Shown here piece by piece: positions 42,338 through 54,380 of a DNA stretch of 64,000 nt; position 1 is the stretch's first letter, and every line of letters begins with the position of its first letter. Below the pieces are notes generated by a model, which saw only the letters and a list, made by a program, of their open reading frames with translations, did no database searches and was not told the origin of the DNA. Origin of the DNA: Alphaproteobacteria bacterium (GTDB taxonomy: Bacteria > Pseudomonadota > Alphaproteobacteria > Caulobacterales > Maricaulaceae); NCBI GenBank assembly GCA_016124205.1, contig WGOD01000001.1:248001-312000 (forward strand), written 5' to 3'. The position numbers and the translations under genes are program-made.

Positions 42338-43554
42338 CCGCCGCGGCCGCGCCCCTCGATCGGGCGCACGGGCGCATCCCCGATTTCTTCCGGCGCTTCC
42401 AGAGGCGGGGCGTAAAGCCGCTCATTGGTCAGCGTTTCGACGAGGATTTCGGTCCGGTGGGCAGCGTCGAGGCGCAGATCCTCATAAAAGACATTGAACG
42501 GCGGCACGCGGAACATTTCGCCCAATCGGTCGGGACGGCGAAGCGCCGGCGAGTTCGGCTGTTCGGTCATCAGAACGCCATCGACGCATTGCGCGCCGGT
42601 CTGGCCGGTCTGGATCGGCGGCAATGTGTCGCCCTCGATCCCGTCGGCTGCCGCGCCGCCGCGGTGCAGGCGTGCCGGGGCGAAATCGACCGACCGGGCG
42701 CCCAGAATCGGGTTCACGCAGAGAAGGCCGCGTCCGAGCGTGAGGTCGAGCTGGCCGGCCGGTGTCCAGGTCTGACTGCGCTCCGTGATGATGCGCAGCC
42801 GGGAATCTTCCTCCGGCCGCGCCGAGGAATAGGCGATCACGCAGCGGATCGAGTTCGGGGTCTGACAGGGTGGCAGAGCCGCGAGCCGGTCGGAGAAAAG
42901 TTCCAGGGCGACCGGGGTTTCCATCAGATAGGCGGCGATCAGGCGCTGTCGCAGGTCTTCGGACGGTGCGACGCGCTCCAGCAGGACATAGGCGGCGTGC
43001 AGACCGCCCTGGCCGACGCCGGCAATCAGGAAGGGCCGGCCCTCGCCGATATCGCTCAGAAAGGCGTCGAAGGCCGCAAGCACGTCCTGCGCCGCGAATT
43101 CGCGCGCAAGCACGCTGTCCTCACGATTGTTCATGAAGGTGTAGAGCGCGGCCTGGCGATAGCGCGGTACGAAGAGCGGGCCGGTTTCGCGGAACGGCCC
43201 GGCGAAATTCGGGATCTGAGTGTGGATGACGCCCTCATTGGCATCATTGTCATCCAGAGGCGCGTTCCAGTCAGAGCCTCCGTTGTAGGTGGTTCCGTGA
43301 ACAAAGAAGACGGCGGGTTCATCCCCTTCGACCGAGGGGTGGAGATACCAACCGTCCGCCGCGGCATAGTCGGCACCGTCGGGCGGGGTGTAGGTCTGGA
43401 AGGGCTCGCCGGGATCGAGCAGCGATTGAAAGATCTGGTGGCGCGAGAACCAGATGGCGAGGGCCAGCAGAACGACGAAGAGCGCGGCTGCCGAAATCAG
43501 CAACCACCGGGTCAGGCCGGAGAAACGCTGCTTGCGGAAAATCGCCATCGGCAC
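42334..43554 (-). CDS. DUF3089 alpha/beta-hydrolase-fold protein, nucleophile missing
   Basis: 406 residues with an N-terminal TM helix (about 14-36), then a predicted periplasmic alpha/beta-hydrolase. Conserved segments: AVFFVHGTTYNGGSDWNAPLDD (in part), YRQAALYTFMN, ARPEEDS. The nucleophile elbow, normally GxSxG, reads G179-V-G181-Q-G183, so the Ser is Gly (codon GGC). Either a pseudo-enzyme or a sequencing/assembly slip. It ends in CTAG shared with hldE. Confidence 0.78.
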   Translation of the reverse strand: MPMAIFRKQRFSGLTRWLLISAAALFVVLLALAIWFSRHQIFQSLLDPGEPFQTYTPPDGADYAAADGWYLHPSVEGDEPAVFFVHGTTYNGGSDWNAPLDDNDANEGVIHTQIPNFAGPFRETGPLFVPRYRQAALYTFMNNREDSVLAREFAAQDVLAAFDAFLSDIGEGRPFLIAGVGQGGLHAAYVLLERVAPSEDLRQRLIAAYLMETPVALELFSDRLAALPPCQTPNSIRCVIAYSSARPEEDSRLRIITERSQTWTPAGQLDLTLGRGLLCVNPILGARSVDFAPARLHRGGAAADGIEGDTLPPIQTGQTGAQCVDGVLMTEQPNSPALRRPDRLGEMFRVPPFNVFYEDLRLDAAHRTEILVETLTNERLYAPPLEAPEEIGDAPVRPIEGRGRGG

Positions 43555-43679
43555 GGCTCCTCGTTCGCTGTTTCCGTCATCTGAGCGCGGCGTGCGGCCA
43601 TATTAGGGCCACACACCTACCGCGCTATGCCGCAGCGCGATAGATTGCAGCCGCGCTGCCCCCGGAGGCCGAGTCGCCC

Positions 43680-44402
43680 GTGTTTCGCTGGCTCAGAAAT
43701 TCATTCCTGACCGGAGTTGTCGTCGCCCTTCCGGTGACGGTGACGATCTGGCTCATCTATGCCTTTGTGAATTTCGTCGATCAGACGGTGAAGCCGCTGA
43801 TCCCGGAACGCTACAATCCTGAAAGCTATCTGCCGTTTGCGATCCCGGGTCTGGGCGTGGTCATCGCGGTGATCGCACTGACCCTTCTCGGCGCGCTCGC
43901 AGCCAATATTTTCGGACGCACGCTGATCAATGTCGGCGAGCGGATCCTGAATACGGTGCCGCTGGTCCGGAACGTCTATGGCGCGGTCAAGCAGATCGCG
44001 ACGACGATTTTCTCGGATCGGCAGAATTCGTTCAAGGAAGTCGTCCTCGTGGAGTTTCCGACCAAAGGCTCCTACGCCGTCGGCTTCGTGACTGCACCCG
44101 CACGCGGTGAAGTGAAGAAGGGCGTCGGTGAGGACACGATCGGCATCTTCGTGCCGACGACACCGAACCCGACCTCGGGCTTCCTTCTTTACACGCCCCG
44201 GAACCGGGTCACGCCGCTCTCAATGAGCGTGGAGGAAGCGGCCAAGCTGATCATTTCCTTCGGTCTCGTGAGCCCGGAAACGATGGGGCTGTCACCCGAT
44301 GCGTCGTCGGAAGCGATTGCGGCGGAGATGTCCGGCAAAACGCCGCGCGGGCGGGGCCGGGGCGACGCGAAGCCTCCCGCCGATTCTAGCCAGAGCGAAT
44401 AA
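43680..44402 (+). CDS. DUF502 membrane protein
   Basis: 240 residues, GTG start. Two TM segments (about 10-32 and 55-80) and the conserved DUF502 segments RTLINVGERILNTVPLVRNVYGAVKQ (in part) and GFVTAPARGEVKKGVGEDTIGIFVPTTPNPTSGFLL (in parts). Family of unknown function. An Arg/Gly/Ser-rich tail follows. Overlaps recG by 17 nt. Confidence 0.88.
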   Translation: MFRWLRNSFLTGVVVALPVTVTIWLIYAFVNFVDQTVKPLIPERYNPESYLPFAIPGLGVVIAVIALTLLGALAANIFGRTLINVGERILNTVPLVRNVYGAVKQIATTIFSDRQNSFKEVVLVEFPTKGSYAVGFVTAPARGEVKKGVGEDTIGIFVPTTPNPTSGFLLYTPRNRVTPLSMSVEEAAKLIISFGLVSPETMGLSPDASSEAIAAEMSGKTPRGRGRGDAKPPADSSQSE

Positions 44403-46473
44403 GCCTGATGCCCTGTTCGCGCTCGAACAGGTAAAGCAGGGTACGGCGCGCGTCGGCCTTCGGGCCGGTGAAGTCCGGATCCGTCGTGACCGCCATTTTC
44501 GCAGCATCATGCGCCAGGTTGATCAGGTCGGCATGTTCGGCGAGGTCGGCGAGCCGGTAGTCGGGCAGGCCGCTCTGCCTGAGGCCCAGCGGGTCACCCA
44601 TGCCGCGCAGCTTCCAGTCCTCCTCGGCGATCCGGAAGCCGTCCTCGGTCTCGCGCATGATTTCGAGCCGCGCCTTCGCGGTTTCGCCGAGTGGGCCGCG
44701 ATAGAGCAGGAGACAGGTCGATTTCCGGTCGCCGCGGCCGACGCGGCCCCTGAGCTGGTGAAGCTGGGCCAGGCCGAAGCGCTCGGCATGTTCGATCACC
44801 ATGATCGTCGCGTCGGGCGCATCGACACCGACCTCGATCACGGTGGTGGCGACCAGCACGGCCGTCTTGCCTTCTCGGAAGGCAACGGCGGCGGCTTCCT
44901 TTTCCTTCGGCTTCATCCGGCCATGGACGAGTCCGACTCGATCCTCGCCGAAGATGGCCGAGAGTTCGCGGTGCCGGTCTTCGGCAGCGGACAGATCGCT
45001 GGTCTCGCTTTCTGCCACGAGCGGGCAGACCCAGTAGATGCGCTCGCCGCGCTGCATGGCGCGGCTGATCCCGCCAATGACCTCATCAAGCCGGTCCATG
45101 GACACAAGGCGGGTGTCGATCGGCTGACGCCCGACCGGCTTCTCATCGAGGCGGGACACGTCGAGATCGCCATAGAGGGCGAGCGTGACCGTGCGCGGGA
45201 TGGGCGTGGCCGTCATCACCAGCGTGTCGGGACGTTGGCCCTTGGCGGACAGGCGCATCCGGTCGGACACGCCGAAGCGGTGCTGTTCGTCGATCACGGC
45301 GAGGCCGAGATCGGCCATCTCCACGCCTTCCTGGAACAGGGCATGCGTGCCGCAGATTACATCGATCTCGCCCGATCTCAGCCGTTCAAGAATGTCTTCG
45401 CGCGCCTTGCCCTTGTCGCGGCCGGTCAGGGCTTCGACGGTCAATCCCGCCGGCTCGAGCAAAGGCCGCAGTGTCTTCAGATGCTGCCGGGCGAGGATCT
45501 CGGTCGGGGCCATGATCGCCGTCTGCGCTCCGCTTTCCGCGGCGCGCGCGGCCGCGAGCGCGGCCATGAAAGTCTTGCCGGCCCCGACATCGCCGTGAAG
45601 CAGGCGCGTCATCCGGTCGGGCGAGGCCATGTCCTGAACGATCTCGGCGAAGGCGCGCTCCTGCGCACCGGTGGGCGGGAAGGGGGCGTGATCGAGGACG
45701 GCCTGAACCTTCGCATTGTCGCCTGAGAGGGCGCGGCCCTTGCTGCGTTTGCGGTTGGCGCGTGCGAGTTGAAGCGTCAGCTGCCAGGCAAACAATTCGT
45801 CGAAGGCAAGCCGCCGGCGGACCGGGGTCTGCGGGTCGATGTCCGCTTCGCTCGCGGGAGCATGAAGTGCGCGCAGGGCATCGCGCCATAACGGCCAGTC
45901 CTGAACCCCGGACAGCTGGGGATCGACCCATTCCGGCAGGTTCGGGACGTCCTTCAGCGCCGCGCCGATCGCCTTGCGCAGAACTTTCGGGCTGAGCCCC
46001 GCCGTCATGGGATAAACCGGCTCGATCGGTGGCGCGCTCCGCGCATCCTCGACCGTCATGATCAGGTCGGGATGGGTGATCTGATATTCGCCGCCGAACC
46101 GCTCCATCTTGCCGGAAACGACGCGGCGTTCGCCGGGTGGCAGGGTTTTCTTCAGCCAGTCGGATCGGGGGTGGAAATAGGTCAGGTGCAGGAAGCCGCT
46201 CTCGTCCGACATGCGCACCTTGTAGGGCCGGAAGCTGCCGCGCGGGGCGGGGATGTGTTCCTCGACCGTCGCCTCGATCGTCACGATACGGCCCTCCGGC
46301 GCATCGGTGATGAGGGAGCGCAGGCTGCGGTCGATCACGCCGACGGGTTTGTGGAACAGCACATCCTTCACATGCGGGCCTGCCAGGCGCGCGATCAGCG
46401 TGGCCATGCGCGGACCGATCCCCGGCAGGGATTCGACGGTTTTGAATAGCGGAAAGAGAATCTCCGGGCGCAT
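44386..46473 (-). CDS. recG: ATP-dependent DNA helicase RecG
   Basis: Remodels stalled forks and R-loops. 695 residues. N-terminal wedge OB fold (about 50-150), Walker A LLHGDVGAGKTFMAALA, motif Ia (MAPTEILARQH), DEQH box in VIDEQHRFGVS, motif III TATPIPRT, motif VI QLRGRVGRG. The 3' end runs 17 nt into DUF502. No recG partner nearby. Confidence 0.96.
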   Translation of the reverse strand: MRPEILFPLFKTVESLPGIGPRMATLIARLAGPHVKDVLFHKPVGVIDRSLRSLITDAPEGRIVTIEATVEEHIPAPRGSFRPYKVRMSDESGFLHLTYFHPRSDWLKKTLPPGERRVVSGKMERFGGEYQITHPDLIMTVEDARSAPPIEPVYPMTAGLSPKVLRKAIGAALKDVPNLPEWVDPQLSGVQDWPLWRDALRALHAPASEADIDPQTPVRRRLAFDELFAWQLTLQLARANRKRSKGRALSGDNAKVQAVLDHAPFPPTGAQERAFAEIVQDMASPDRMTRLLHGDVGAGKTFMAALAAARAAESGAQTAIMAPTEILARQHLKTLRPLLEPAGLTVEALTGRDKGKAREDILERLRSGEIDVICGTHALFQEGVEMADLGLAVIDEQHRFGVSDRMRLSAKGQRPDTLVMTATPIPRTVTLALYGDLDVSRLDEKPVGRQPIDTRLVSMDRLDEVIGGISRAMQRGERIYWVCPLVAESETSDLSAAEDRHRELSAIFGEDRVGLVHGRMKPKEKEAAAVAFREGKTAVLVATTVIEVGVDAPDATIMVIEHAERFGLAQLHQLRGRVGRGDRKSTCLLLYRGPLGETAKARLEIMRETEDGFRIAEEDWKLRGMGDPLGLRQSGLPDYRLADLAEHADLINLAHDAAKMAVTTDPDFTGPKADARRTLLYLFEREQGIRLIRSG

Positions 46474-46536
46474 GGCTGCACGATGGGGCAGGCGGGCGCT
46501 TCACGCCAGCGCGAGAGCGGCCTATATCGCGGCCCC

Positions 46537-46814
46537 ATGACCGATGATCTCACCGTAATGCGCAAAAAGCTGCTGTTCCGCGCGGAACATCGCGGTTTCA
46601 AGGAAGCCGATATCGTGATCGGCGGCTTCGTCCGTTCGCGCCTGGAGGTGTTGGACCGGGAAGGGCTGGACGCACTCGAACTTCTGCTCAGCGCGCCCGA
46701 TCAGGAACTCTATGCCTGGATCATGGAGCGTGAGGCTGTCCCGGCCGAGCGCGATGCCTCGCTGATCGCCGACATCCGCCGCTTCGTCGCCGCGGGCGGA
46801 GCGAAACAGCTCTG

Positions 46815-46815
<1 letters not shown>
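46537..46815 (+). CDS. sdhE: succinate dehydrogenase assembly factor SdhE
   Basis: 92-residue all-helical protein promoting covalent FAD attachment to SdhA. The RGxxE motif is EHRGFKEAD near 15-23, with LLSAPDQELYAWIME further on. ATG 46537 gives the canonical MTDDLTVMRKKLLFRAEHRGFKE. Its TGA overlaps the mfd ATG (TGATG). Position between recG and mfd is common in alphaproteobacteria. Confidence 0.9.
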
Positions 46816-50296
<3,481 letters not shown>

Positions 50297-50300
<4 letters not shown>

Positions 50301-51634
50301 ACCGCCTTCGTCTGCGGCAGGCCCAGCTGGCGCTGCGTGCGCTCGATCAGGGCTTCGGCAGTCTCACCGCCGCGGGCTTCGGCCGTGCCGGTCTCGACGG
50401 TCAGGCGGAAGGCCTTCAGCGGATCATCGCCCTCGAACGCCGTACACTCTGCGATTGCCCGGATGCGTTCGGCGACGCTATCGGCTCCATCCAGGTGCGT
50501 GCAGGGCAGGATGGCGGCATAGAGATCGTTGGCCATCGCGACCGGGCAGTCCTCGGCCCGCAGGAGGTGCCTGAGCATTGAGGCAAACTGGATCCGCGCG
50601 GACCGGATGGCCGCGTCAGATTGAGCTTCCGACGGCGCCCCAAGGCGCATCAGGACCAGACCGGTCGGGCGGTGGGCCTTTTCCCCGGCGTTAAGCAGGT
50701 CCTGGAGGTGGGCAAGGCCGAAGCGCGCCTTGAACAGACCGGAATCCGCGTCGAGCGTTTTTGTGGCGCGGCAGGCATCAAGTTGGGCGCGGGCCTTGCG
50801 GCGGCGCTGACGTTCGCTGGCCAGACGCAGGACACGCTCGCGAATCTCTGTCTCGTCCGCGTCCCACGGCAGGATGTCGGACACACCGCGGGCAAAGGCC
50901 TCATCGGCCTCTTCCTGCCGGTTGCTGCGCGAGAGAAGCAGGACGGGCGTGTGGTAGAGGCGCGCGTTACGGCGCATCGCCGAGGAGATCGTGAAGGCCA
51001 TTTCCTGGCGCGTCGTCGCGTTCAGGACAACGGCGTCGAAAGCGCGTTCATGCAGATAGTCGAACGCGGAATAGCTGGAAAAGGCCGCCACGACATCGGC
51101 TTCGGCCCGAGACAGGGCATGACGCAGATCAAGGAAGCGCGTGGTCGCTTCACCGACGAAGAGAACGGTCGGCCGGCCGGATTCCTCCGCGATGGCAAAA
51201 TCGTCATGGCCGAACACTTCCGCCGCGGCGCGGCGGCGGCGGACAATGTCCTCCATGACCTTCAGCCGGACGAGGGCGCGCAGGCGCGACGCGATCTGGT
51301 TCGCGGCGGCGGGCGGGCGCAGCCAGGCATCTAGGCCTTCGGGCACGTCCGACCCATCGGCGATCGCCAGACGCGGGACCTGACGTGAGGGTGAGGCGTT
51401 GATGCGCTCGATCACCGGCTGGAGACGATCGATATCGCTGTCCACCAGTATGATGGCGTCGAAATTGGTTGCGTTCAGCGCCGCTGCGCTGCCGTCCCAG
51501 TCGCGCGTGCGAATGTCGAGGCGCGACAAGCCGGGAAGCGAAGCTTCGCCGGAACCGTCGAACACCAGAATGTCGAGGATGCGCGCCAATCCGACCCCCA
51601 ATGGAAATGCGCTCGGGACACGGCACAGTGTCAC
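50297..51634 (-). CDS. PopA-like REC-REC-degenerate-GGDEF protein
   Basis: 445 residues. Two receiver-like domains (about 15-140 and 150-285): the first keeps an Asp at D65 (IILVDSDI); the second has Asn in the expected position (AVVLNATT). The GGDEF domain has the active-site motif replaced (AMANDLY) but keeps the c-di-GMP inhibition site RxxD as R359-AED362, five residues upstream, as GGDEF proteins require. That combination is the hallmark of Caulobacter PopA, which recruits RcdA for CtrA degradation. GTG 51634 is the open-frame start; a TTG at 51589 after GGGGTCGGA may be the true one. The gene lies beside mfd. Confidence 0.78.
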
Positions 51635-51695
51635 ATTCCCGCCAAGACGAAAACCGTGTTTGCCCGGTCTCGCGCGATCGAAGCTGAACGGAACC

Positions 51696-51710
51696 GTTCA
51701 TCCGCGGTTC
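51696..51710. promoter_or_regulatory. LexA-type SOS box GTTC-N7-GTTC
   Basis: GTTC (51696-51699), seven bases, GTTC (51707-51710); this is the alphaproteobacterial LexA operator form. It lies 62-76 nt upstream of the PopA-like start; on the minus strand a TTGAAC that could be a -35 overlaps it. Confidence 0.55.
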
Positions 51711-51804
51711 AAGACGGTTTTGGCATACCGATCCTCGAGACCGGCGGAATTTTCGTCCCTCGCACCTCCGCCGCCTCATCGGCACACTGCCGATCAAGCA
51801 CAAG

Positions 51805-51843
51805 AAGCGCCAGCCACCCCCAATGGCTGGCGCTTCGCTTTTC
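51805..51843 (+). terminator. 12-bp hairpin with T-rich tail, candidate terminator
   Basis: Arms AAGCGCCAGCCA (51805-51816) and TGGCTGGCGCTT (51824-51835) with a 7-nt loop, followed by CGCTTTT. No coding gene ends upstream on the + strand, so it may terminate an unannotated RNA transcribed from about 51650-51750. The rest of the 51635-51874 gap contains only the SOS box and a 14-bp palindrome (GAACGG AA CCGTTC at 51686-51699). Confidence 0.6.
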
Positions 51844-51874
51844 GTGTGGCGCCGAATGCGCTAAGCGCAGGGCC

Positions 51875-52768
51875 ATGCATCCTGTCCGCCAGGTCTTTCG
51901 TCATTTTCGCCGCCTGTCCGTGCTGTTCGCACGGCTTCCGGTCGTCGGTGTTGTCTTCCGCGCCATCCGCCGGACGATGGCGCGGGAAGTCATGCTGTTC
52001 GCGGGTGGGGTTTCCTTCTTCACGCTGCTGGCGCTGTTTCCTGCCGTTGCGGCACTGGCCTCGGTATACGGTCTCATCTTCTCGATCGAGGACGCGCAGG
52101 GCCAGATCGCCCGCTTGGCTGGCGTACTGCCGCCGTCGGCACGTAGCTTCGCGACCGATCAGGTGGCGCGTCTCGCTGAAACATCGAGCGCCTCGCTGTC
52201 CATCCAGGGTCTGATCGCGCTGACGATTTCCTTCTTCGCAGCGTCCCGCGGTGCCAAGGCGTTGATTGCCGGTTTGAACCAGATCGCGAAAGTCGGCGAT
52301 CTGCGCAGTATCGTGAAATTCAACCTGATCGCGATCGCGGCCGTCATGGCCGGCGGGACGCTGCTCGCCACCGCGAATCTGATCGTCCTGACGATCCCGA
52401 TCGTGCTTCGGCCGATCCTGCAGTGGCTCGGATTACGGAGTCTCGATACCGGCTATCTCTTCAACGAGTGGACGGCCGTGGCTGTCACGATGATCTCGGC
52501 ACTCATACTGCTCTACCGCTACACGATGCGCAGGGCCGGAGAGGTCAGCTGGAATGCGTCTGTGTTCGCCGCGTTGACGTCGACCGTGATCTGGATGCTG
52601 ATCTCGGCCGGTTTCACCTATTATGTGCAAACCGTCGTGCACCCCAGCGCCTACGGGTCGCTCGGCGCGCTGATCGTGTTTCTGCTCTGGATCTACTGGG
52701 CCTCCTATGCCGTTTTCTTCGGCGGGGCGCTGGCGATCGAGATTGATCTGAAACGCGAGCACGGCTGA
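51875..52768 (+). CDS. YihY/BrkB family membrane protein
   Basis: 297 residues, six predicted TM segments. [90 protein letters not shown] in parts; these are the conserved YihY elements (once mis-annotated as RNase BN). Function is unknown. ATG 51875 is chosen because the upstream frame is unlike the family and overlaps the hairpin and SOS region. Confidence 0.88.
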   Translation: MHPVRQVFRHFRRLSVLFARLPVVGVVFRAIRRTMAREVMLFAGGVSFFTLLALFPAVAALASVYGLIFSIEDAQGQIARLAGVLPPSARSFATDQVARLAETSSASLSIQGLIALTISFFAASRGAKALIAGLNQIAKVGDLRSIVKFNLIAIAAVMAGGTLLATANLIVLTIPIVLRPILQWLGLRSLDTGYLFNEWTAVAVTMISALILLYRYTMRRAGEVSWNASVFAALTSTVIWMLISAGFTYYVQTVVHPSAYGSLGALIVFLLWIYWASYAVFFGGALAIEIDLKREHG

Positions 52769-52851
52769 CGCCCGGCACTGGTTTTTGCAGTGCAACGCGA
52801 TATAACGCAGCGCAACACATCCGAACCGCCAAAGGGCCGAAGAGGACGTTC

Positions 52852-53555
52852 ATGAAGAAGATTTATCCCGATGCCGCGACAGCCCTCGACGGGCTTCTGT
52901 TCGACGGCATGACGATCATGGCCGGCGGGTTCGGCCTGTGCGGCATTCCGGAGAATGCGATCGAGGCCATCCTCGACTCCGGCGTCAAGGACCTGACGAT
53001 CATCTCGAACAATTGCGGGGTCGACGGTTTCGGTCTTGGCAAGCTGCTCGATGCCAAGCGCATCAAGAAGATGCTCTCGTCCTATGTCGGCGAGAACAAG
53101 GAGTTCGAGCGCCAGTTCCTGTCCGGCGAGCTGGAGCTCGAATTCAACCCGCAAGGCACGCTGGCCGAGCGCATCCGCGCCGGCGGGGCGGGCATTCCGG
53201 CCTTCTTCGTGAAGACCGGCGTCGGCACGCTGGTCGCGGAGGGCAAGGAAGAGCGCGAGTTCAATGGCGAGCGCTACATCATGGAAACCGGCCTGACCGC
53301 GGACCTCTCCATCGTGAAGGCCTGGAAGGCCGACCCGCAAGGCAATCTGATCTACCGGAAGACGGCGCGTAACTTCAATCCGATGATGGCGACGGCCGGC
53401 AAGGTGACGGTCGCGGAAGTCGAAGAGATCGTTGAACTCGGCGATCTCGATCCGGACGCGATCCACACGCCCGGCATCTTCGTTCAACGGGTGGTGAAGG
53501 GGTCGTTCGAGAAGCGCATCGAACAGCGCACCGTGCGTCAGAAGGAGACTGCGTA

Positions 53556-53556
<1 letters not shown>
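52852..53556 (+). CDS. scoA: 3-oxoacid CoA-transferase subunit A
   Basis: Small-molecule CoA transfer between succinyl-CoA and 3-oxoacids (acetoacetate or 3-oxoadipate). 234 residues: [89 protein letters not shown] in parts ([27 protein letters not shown]). Its TAA overlaps the scoB ATG by 1 nt. Substrate cannot be told by eye; PcaF at 62 kb leaves a 3-oxoadipate role open. Confidence 0.92.
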
Positions 53557-54203
<647 letters not shown>

Positions 54204-54227
54204 GTGCAGAAGACCCTTTGAATTGCG

Positions 54228-54260
54228 AAAGCCGCGCCGGGCATCCGGCGCGGCTTTTTC
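54228..54260 (+). terminator. intrinsic terminator of scoAB
   Basis: AGCCGCGCCGG and CCGGCGCGGCT with a GCAT loop and a T-run, 25 nt after scoB. Confidence 0.9.
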
Positions 54261-54328
54261 TTGGGTTAAACCCCGGCGGCGTCAGGGGTAACGCGCTCCC
54301 GCGTGAACCAAGTGTAATCCCGCCGTAT

Positions 54329-54351
54329 AGGTGCGGCGAGGCGCCGCACCT
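54329..54351. repeat. 23-nt perfect hairpin in the RND pump leader
   Basis: AGGTGCGGCG and CGCCGCACCT with a 3-nt loop, 29 nt before the RND start. No T-tract follows. A TetR-type operator or RNA hairpin is possible. Confidence 0.5.
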
Positions 54352-54380
54352 CACCAAGACGGTGAGGGAGATCCAATTTC

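Noticed and set aside
46575-46600. GTTCCGCGCGGAAC palindrome in sdhE
   Set aside because: Inside coding sequence and not the GTTC-N7-GTTC form; coding coincidence.
51720-51800. tRNA- or tmRNA-like 3' end (TTTTCGTCCC...CTCCGCC)
   Set aside because: T-arm pairing fails (mismatch), no matching acceptor strand or CCA; not an RNA gene I can support.
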